Shown piece by piece: positions 59,167 through 64,000 of a stretch of 64,000 nucleotides of DNA; the stretch's first letter is position 1, and each line of letters begins with the position of its first letter. The notes beneath the pieces are model-generated. The model was not told the origin of the DNA. It saw nothing but the letters and a program-made list of their open reading frames with translations, and did no database searches. Made by a program: the position numbers and the translations under genes. Origin of the DNA: Prosapia bicincta (taxonomy: Eukaryota; Arthropoda; Insecta; Hemiptera; Cercopidae); assembly GCA_036971475.1 (NCBI GenBank), contig JBAIZL010000003.1, positions 51,252,842 through 51,316,841 of the forward strand, in the 5' to 3' direction.

Positions 59167-59330
59167 AGTGTACGGTCTTCCACGCTTACCCTGAATATTT
59201 ACGATCCCCCTGGTGGTGTCTCTTGGCGCAGACATCGGAATGCATTCCTGCCACCAGCGGGGGTAGTGTAGACTTAAAAAGTAATTTACCCCCTACATTT
59301 AAGGCGATTAAACCTAGAAGACCGTACACT
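59167..59330. mobile_element. MITE family D with two CTCF-like motifs
   Basis: Ends agtgtacggtcttc and its exact complement gaagaccgtacact enclose 164 bp. Inside are ccccctggtgg (59206-59216; complement ccaccaggggg) and ccaccagcggggg (59251-59263) in divergent orientation. These resemble the CTCF core, which is known in insects and other bilaterians. Confidence 0.65.
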
Positions 59331-59334
59331 TGGA

Positions 59335-60510
59335 ATAATTATTATTCTGATAACACTTGAAAATTACTAGAAACGCCCGTAAATATGCAAGAGAATATCC
59401 CTATGGACCTCTTGTGCCATCAGTTTTACCTCGTAATAAGCTGAAGCAATTGATATTTTGTATTACGTAAGTTATGTCCGAAATGTTTATATTCTATCGT
59501 TAGAAGAACATGGTGTTTAAAAAATGTGCAACAATGGTTTAGAGTCAGCGCCGAGCAGTAGGGGGAAAATCATACAGATATGTCAGTATTATAAGAGAAC
59601 AGAGCACTTGTAGAAAAACATCTGAAATTTTCTAGACAATATTCATCGATAGATAAGACCTTATCATAACTATATCGATCACTATTATTAATAGGGTCTA
59701 CAACTTTGTTCTGGGAGTGTTCAGAGTTCAATCCCCTTACACCTTTGCCACCCTAAGGTTAATAGCCAATGCACGTAAGAGCTTTATTCACATGACGGTG
59801 CTCGGATTTTTACAGTTGTCTGAAAGATTCACAAAAAGCCGTCATCAATTACTTTCTCTTGCAGTGGCGTATATAGGGTTTTATTTCGAGAAGGGTCCAA
59901 GTATAACCTTTTACCATAAAGCAAAAGATGTTTCTCATTTCAATTTTGATATTTTAAATAGTTTTTTCACTTGCGTAATACAACAAATATCCATGTATGA
60001 CTGTATTAAATAATAAGTATAATTTAGCACACAGACGTTTTTAAAATACAAATTAATACAGACAATACAAAATTAATTATTTTTTATCACATTAGTTTTA
60101 TTTAAAAGGAATAATAATCTGTACCCTACTTTAAGTTTTATAAAACAAAGATAAGTTTTCTTAGTACAAATTCAAGCGAATGGATAACTTCTCCATCATT
60201 TATCTTAAACTCCCTAGGGATTGGGAGTAATGTTTATTTAATCTTGTTTCCGAAGTTTTGCTTCATAGATATATTGTGAATCTTCCTAAACTTGAAAACA
60301 CCCTGTCCATTGTTGCGCCAGAACCGCTAGTATTTTACAATTAATATTAAGAATATTTTTAATTGTTTAGTTTAATAAATTGTATCCGAAGTTTTATTGC
60401 ATCCATTGAACACATTAATGCCATTCTAATTAAATGTACTTTAATAAATATTTTTTTACTAAGAAATATAATATTATACCTTTTATTAATAAAATGTGTA
60501 ATTTATTAAA
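59335..60510. other. Spacer, no gene recognised
   Basis: The 98-codon frame 59717-60013 has no recognised domain or initiation context. No repeats noted. Confidence 0.35.
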
Positions 60511-60516
60511 GCGTGT

Positions 60517-60800
60517 AATGCAAATTATTAATTTTATATATTTCGGGAAGGCCATCGCTTCTTGCCTGTGCATTCTTGTGCTATACTAATGCAAATTATT
60601 AATTTTATATATTTCGGGAGGGCCATCGCTTCTTGCCTGTGCACTCTTGTGCTATACTAATGCAAATTATTAATTTTATATATTTCAGGAGGGCCCTCGA
60701 TTTTGCCGTGCACTCTTGTGCTGTACTAATACAAATTATTAATTTTATATATTTCGGGAGGGCCCTCGCTCCTTGCCTTTGCACTCTTGTGTTGTAAAAA
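60517..60800 (+). repeat. 71-bp tandem repeat, four copies
   Basis: caaattattaattttatata starts near 60520, 60591, 60662 and 60731 (spacing 71, 71, 69). Each is followed by tttcgggagggcc and cttgtgctatac or variants. Divergence rises in the third and fourth copies. Confidence 0.93.
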
Positions 60801-61682
60801 AGTACCTGTGAACCAGCATGGCACTGCGTTAAAGCAGCAGGGGGTGTTGTGCTAAACTCTTAACTCTCACCGAACAAACATTATTGCCACTTTTAACATT
60901 TTTCCAAAAAGCATCTAATGATTTAAAACACTTTTGAGGATTAATATACGAGTTGATGAGTTTATATACGATGCTATTATTTGTATTTTTGTTAGTAGCT
61001 TAGGTAATTAATTATTCAGAGCGCTTCCATCAATAACCAAATCAAATCAGTTTATTATTCTCATTACTTTTTAAATAATTCATTATATTATATTTATAAT
61101 TCATGTTCAGACTCTAAGAGCCTGTATTGTAAGAGGAAATGACGACATAACATTAGTTCTGGCTCTGACGAGATGAATCTTAGCAAACTTACCGCCTCCG
61201 CTGAGATGACTAATTATAGAATAAGACATGGGTGACGAATTATCGATTATACGGCAGTGACAACGAATTAAATACGTTTATCGGAATACTACATCCGTTT
61301 TAACCGAAATATTCGATTAACCGAGGTTTAAAATATGGACATCAACCAAGATATTCGTCCATTAAGTTCGCTCATAAATATTTACTCATAGTTATAATTA
61401 ATGGGACTTGTTTGTTAGCAGCCTCAAGGCGAAGAAGTTAATGTTTAATCAATCCGCCAGGGTCGCTTCGCTTGGCCCTTTTGTTGCAACGTAAGCCTAG
61501 TCTGAAAAGTTCATTCGAAATATTTCAACGCGATTAAACCGATATACAAAGTCTTTATACATATGCGAACATATTAAATAAAAATCATAAGATTACGTAT
61601 CATAAGTATAGTTGCCCCTGCAATGTTTTATTGATTACAGTTTACCTGGGGTTGTGCAAGATACTCCCCTCCCTGTAACAAA
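60801..61682. other. Spacer, no gene recognised
   Basis: Mixed AT-rich sequence with a GC patch at 61440-61500. No exon, TIR or repeat could be supported. Confidence 0.35.
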
Positions 61683-62140
61683 CTACTTAAACAAGTAATA
61701 TAAACAAACATGTTTTAGTCAGTTCCTACTTGGCTTAAAAAAGTAAATTTTTATTTTACTTACGTTTTATTAAATAATTATAATTAATATAAATAAAGTA
61801 ACACAACTTATGTGTTAAAACAGCTGTTCTACTACATAACCTATAATACAAAATCAGCTGTTTTATGAAATCACATATTATCACTTATTTTAAGCCAAAT
61901 GAGACGAAGTAACTATGTTGCATACCTTGCCCCTTTTGTGATACGTTTATTTCCCATATAAAACTAAAATTATTTAATTATTATATTAAATTTTTGAAAT
62001 AAATGCATTAACACCAAGTGTCATCCACTACAAGTTAATAAAATATTTGAACTTGAGTAGATGAATAAAACGTATTTGATTAACGATTGATAATTTGAAC
62101 AAGATATATAAAAATGTATAGGAAAAATGTAACAGAAGCA
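61683..62140 (+). repeat. DR-1 dispersed repeat, near full length
   Basis: Starts aaacaagtaatataaacaaa. It has both cagctg sites, gcataccttgccccttttgtg, the hairpin (gtcatccactacaag ... cttgagtagatga) and ends after a short TA slot (agatatataaaaatgt). A good representative copy. Confidence 0.9.
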
Positions 62141-62205
62141 ATTGAAAAAGGTTTTTCAACATACATTTAAGTACATCCACGTTTATAATGGAGTGCACTT
62201 TAAAG

Positions 62206-62310
62206 TTTTGATGATGGAGTTAATACGAAACGCGTTAACGAAGAATAATATTTTGATTTAGGAAAGACAGACGAATTTACTGAAATTTATACAAATATTC
62301 CTAGCAGGAA
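62206..62310 (+). ncRNA. Single arm of foldback family F with hammerhead-like motif
   Basis: Reads tttgatgatggagttaatac then gaaacgcgttaacgaag, followed by the shared tail (aaatattcctagcaggaata). No inverted partner is adjacent. The 72-codon frame starting at 62316 follows this tail and is not supported by any motif. Confidence 0.45.
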
Positions 62311-64000
62311 TAAAGATGGCTATAGGAATTTCAAGGCTCAAGGAAAAGAATTATTGTAGAATCAAATGTAAAGAATGTTTTCGTTTATTTGTGAGTAGTT
62401 TTGAAGGCTATAACTATGACGTCATCATGGTACCACTTATCGCTAAAGGCCACAGGAGAAGGCGAGAGAGATGGCTGAAGCAGGCTGGGAATTGGCGAGC
62501 TATTTCTCATCCAGTATCAATCCAACATGAGTAAAGTCTTCCGATCCATTTCCTATTTTGCTCGTTCCGCGAATGTTTATAGCTTTGAACAGCCGTGACG
62601 TCATTTCTAGATCGAAGCTCTCAACCTCCCTTGATATAAAATTTAAATATTTCCCGAACAAAACTAAGTTTATCGTAGTTAGACAGACATTGGCGACGTT
62701 ATCAGACAGGGAGAAGGTCGAGCTTTGCGTGTGTCGCTTTCTTGCCATCGGTTACTGGACTTCCTTACATTCTCGCTGTACCACACAAAAGGTCGATTTG
62801 GTGATTGTGACCTTGAAAATAATTGTTTTCTGTTGGTGACATAACAGCATCGGTAGGACGTAGAGTTTTAGATGGCTACGATACAGTATTGCTATCGACG
62901 TCTTTCCTTACTACGTCTTTTTGGGACATGGTCGAACTGCGCCCACGGTCAAATCATCCCTAGGCGGATTACCGTCAACCCTCAAAGGGTCGGGAATGAA
63001 TTGGGCCACTTGTCAGTCGGGCGATATTAGTTTTGTTAAGTGATCAGACATTCGTTTTTATTTTAATGTACGATAGAATTAAAAACTAAAACATAATGGA
63101 AGAAAATAAATACAATAAAACTTTACTAAAACATAAACAAATATAAAATTCATTAAAAATATTGTTCTTTCATCTTTTAATTATTATTTAAACTTACGAA
63201 TAATCCCACACAATAACGTGGTGCTCGCCAGGTCAAGCGAGCATTCCTTTACGTGTCCGTTTTTGCTAACCCCATAACGGCGACATGTTGAACCGTTTCA
63301 ATGTCCCCCTGGCAATGGTGTGGCCAGGGGGTTTTATCATTTTGTGCACAACATAAAATATTATTACACGACTATTTATATTGATACAAAAATGAGATGT
63401 TTCAATCGTCTAAAATAGATGTTTGATCATCATCTGACCGTAACCAAACATCTATTTCAAATGTTTGAATGTGTTTAAAGCTAAGGTTGGTGCAAACATT
63501 CTATTTTGTAGGTGATGATGTAGAGTGTGGGCCCAATTCGAGACCAACCCCTTTTTATACCTTTTCCACACGCGTTTATCGTGTGCGGAACAGCAGCATC
63601 TATTCTATATTATGTACGGCCTAGGTTGGTTTTAAAACCCAACTAAAATGTTGCGTTTTGTCTTCGTCTTCTGGACTCACAGATGGAGAATTATAATAAC
63701 TGTGTGCGAAGAGGATTAAGGAGAATGAATCACCTCCGTGGCATCTCCCCAACGCCGGGTCTCCTCAGTGCCGAGGGTAAATTAGTCCCATCAGCACCGA
63801 GGCCATAAGTTGTCAAAGGGTCTACTCAGTGATGCACAAGTGACGAGGGTTATTCTCCTCTTTTAAAATGCGGGCTCAAAAATGATACAAAACAACATGT
63901 GGTTTACTGTTTTATTGTTTACTTTAGCAGTTTGTATTACGTTTTAGATTGTTTTATTAAGTTACACTAAAGTCAACCAGTAAACTGTGGGTTGTTTGGT
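62311..64000. other. GC-richer terminal region, no gene proven
   Basis: GC rises at 62400-63000 and 63500-63860. Open frames on both strands (62500-62839) have no recognised domain. A perfect hairpin ccccctggc ... gccaggggg lies at 63305-63333 and a smaller one gctcgc ... gcgagc near 63222-63243. Could contain host exons or unrecognised transposon DNA. Confidence 0.35.

Noticed and set aside
62500..62839. Overlapping frames of 82 and 93 codons on opposite strands
   Set aside because: No domain, opposite-strand overlap and no expression signals; one begins just downstream of a foldback tail.

Overview
This window looks like an intergenic/intronic stretch of a large, AT-rich animal genome, most likely an arthropod. 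The evidence is GT-AG splice signals, tRNA-derived SINE heads, Penelope-like element (PLE) remnants with a GIY-YIG nuclease, pogo/Tigger and hAT-type DNA transposon debris, long TA microsatellites and many unrelated tandem arrays. I find no operons, complete coding gene, rRNA, functional tRNA or CRISPR array. Most long open frames are by-products of tandem repeats whose period is a multiple of three.

Layout. 1-3.6 kb: old repeat, then about 9.4 copies of a 305-307 bp satellite. 4.5-9.6 kb: copies of a dispersed ~0.5 kb repeat (called DR-1 here), a MITE, a degenerate AT-rich array and a perfect 45-bp hairpin. 10-11.3 kb: 61-bp array. 12.5-13.8 kb: 30-bp array and foldbacks with hammerhead-like motifs. 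16.2-21.05 kb: 39 copies of a 124-bp satellite built from an internal DR-1 segment, followed by three tandem ~0.33 kb DR-1 bodies. 22-28.6 kb: more DR-1, MITEs, a foldback and a pogo-type end. 29.1-31.3 kb: composite array of ~287-bp foldback units separated by (TA)n. 31.4-33.2 kb: hAT-like and two adjacent MITEs. 35-37.5 kb: 46-bp array nested in ~544-bp repeats and a perfect 58-bp hairpin. 37.7-38.2 kb: PLE endonuclease remnant. 38.3-53.4 kb: quieter, intron-like DNA with foldbacks, a pogo transposase relic, a second PLE C-terminus and a pogo MITE. 53.4-53.9 kb: the only convincing host-gene signal, a signal-peptide exon on the minus strand with a consensus splice donor and an upstream CRE palindrome. 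54.5-64 kb: DR-1 copies, further MITEs, a 54-bp array, two foldbacks and a 71-bp array.

The strongest themes are: (1) DR-1, whose tail carries a conserved hairpin and a TA-rich slot, shares that tail with a tRNA-headed SINE, and gave rise to a homogeneous satellite with an emerging five-unit higher-order repeat; (2) a group of foldback elements with a hammerhead-ribozyme-like motif (CTGAAGATG, short hairpin, GAAACGCGTC) at more than a dozen sites, near two PLE nuclease remnants. All calls come from reading the sequence; no searches or folding programs were run.
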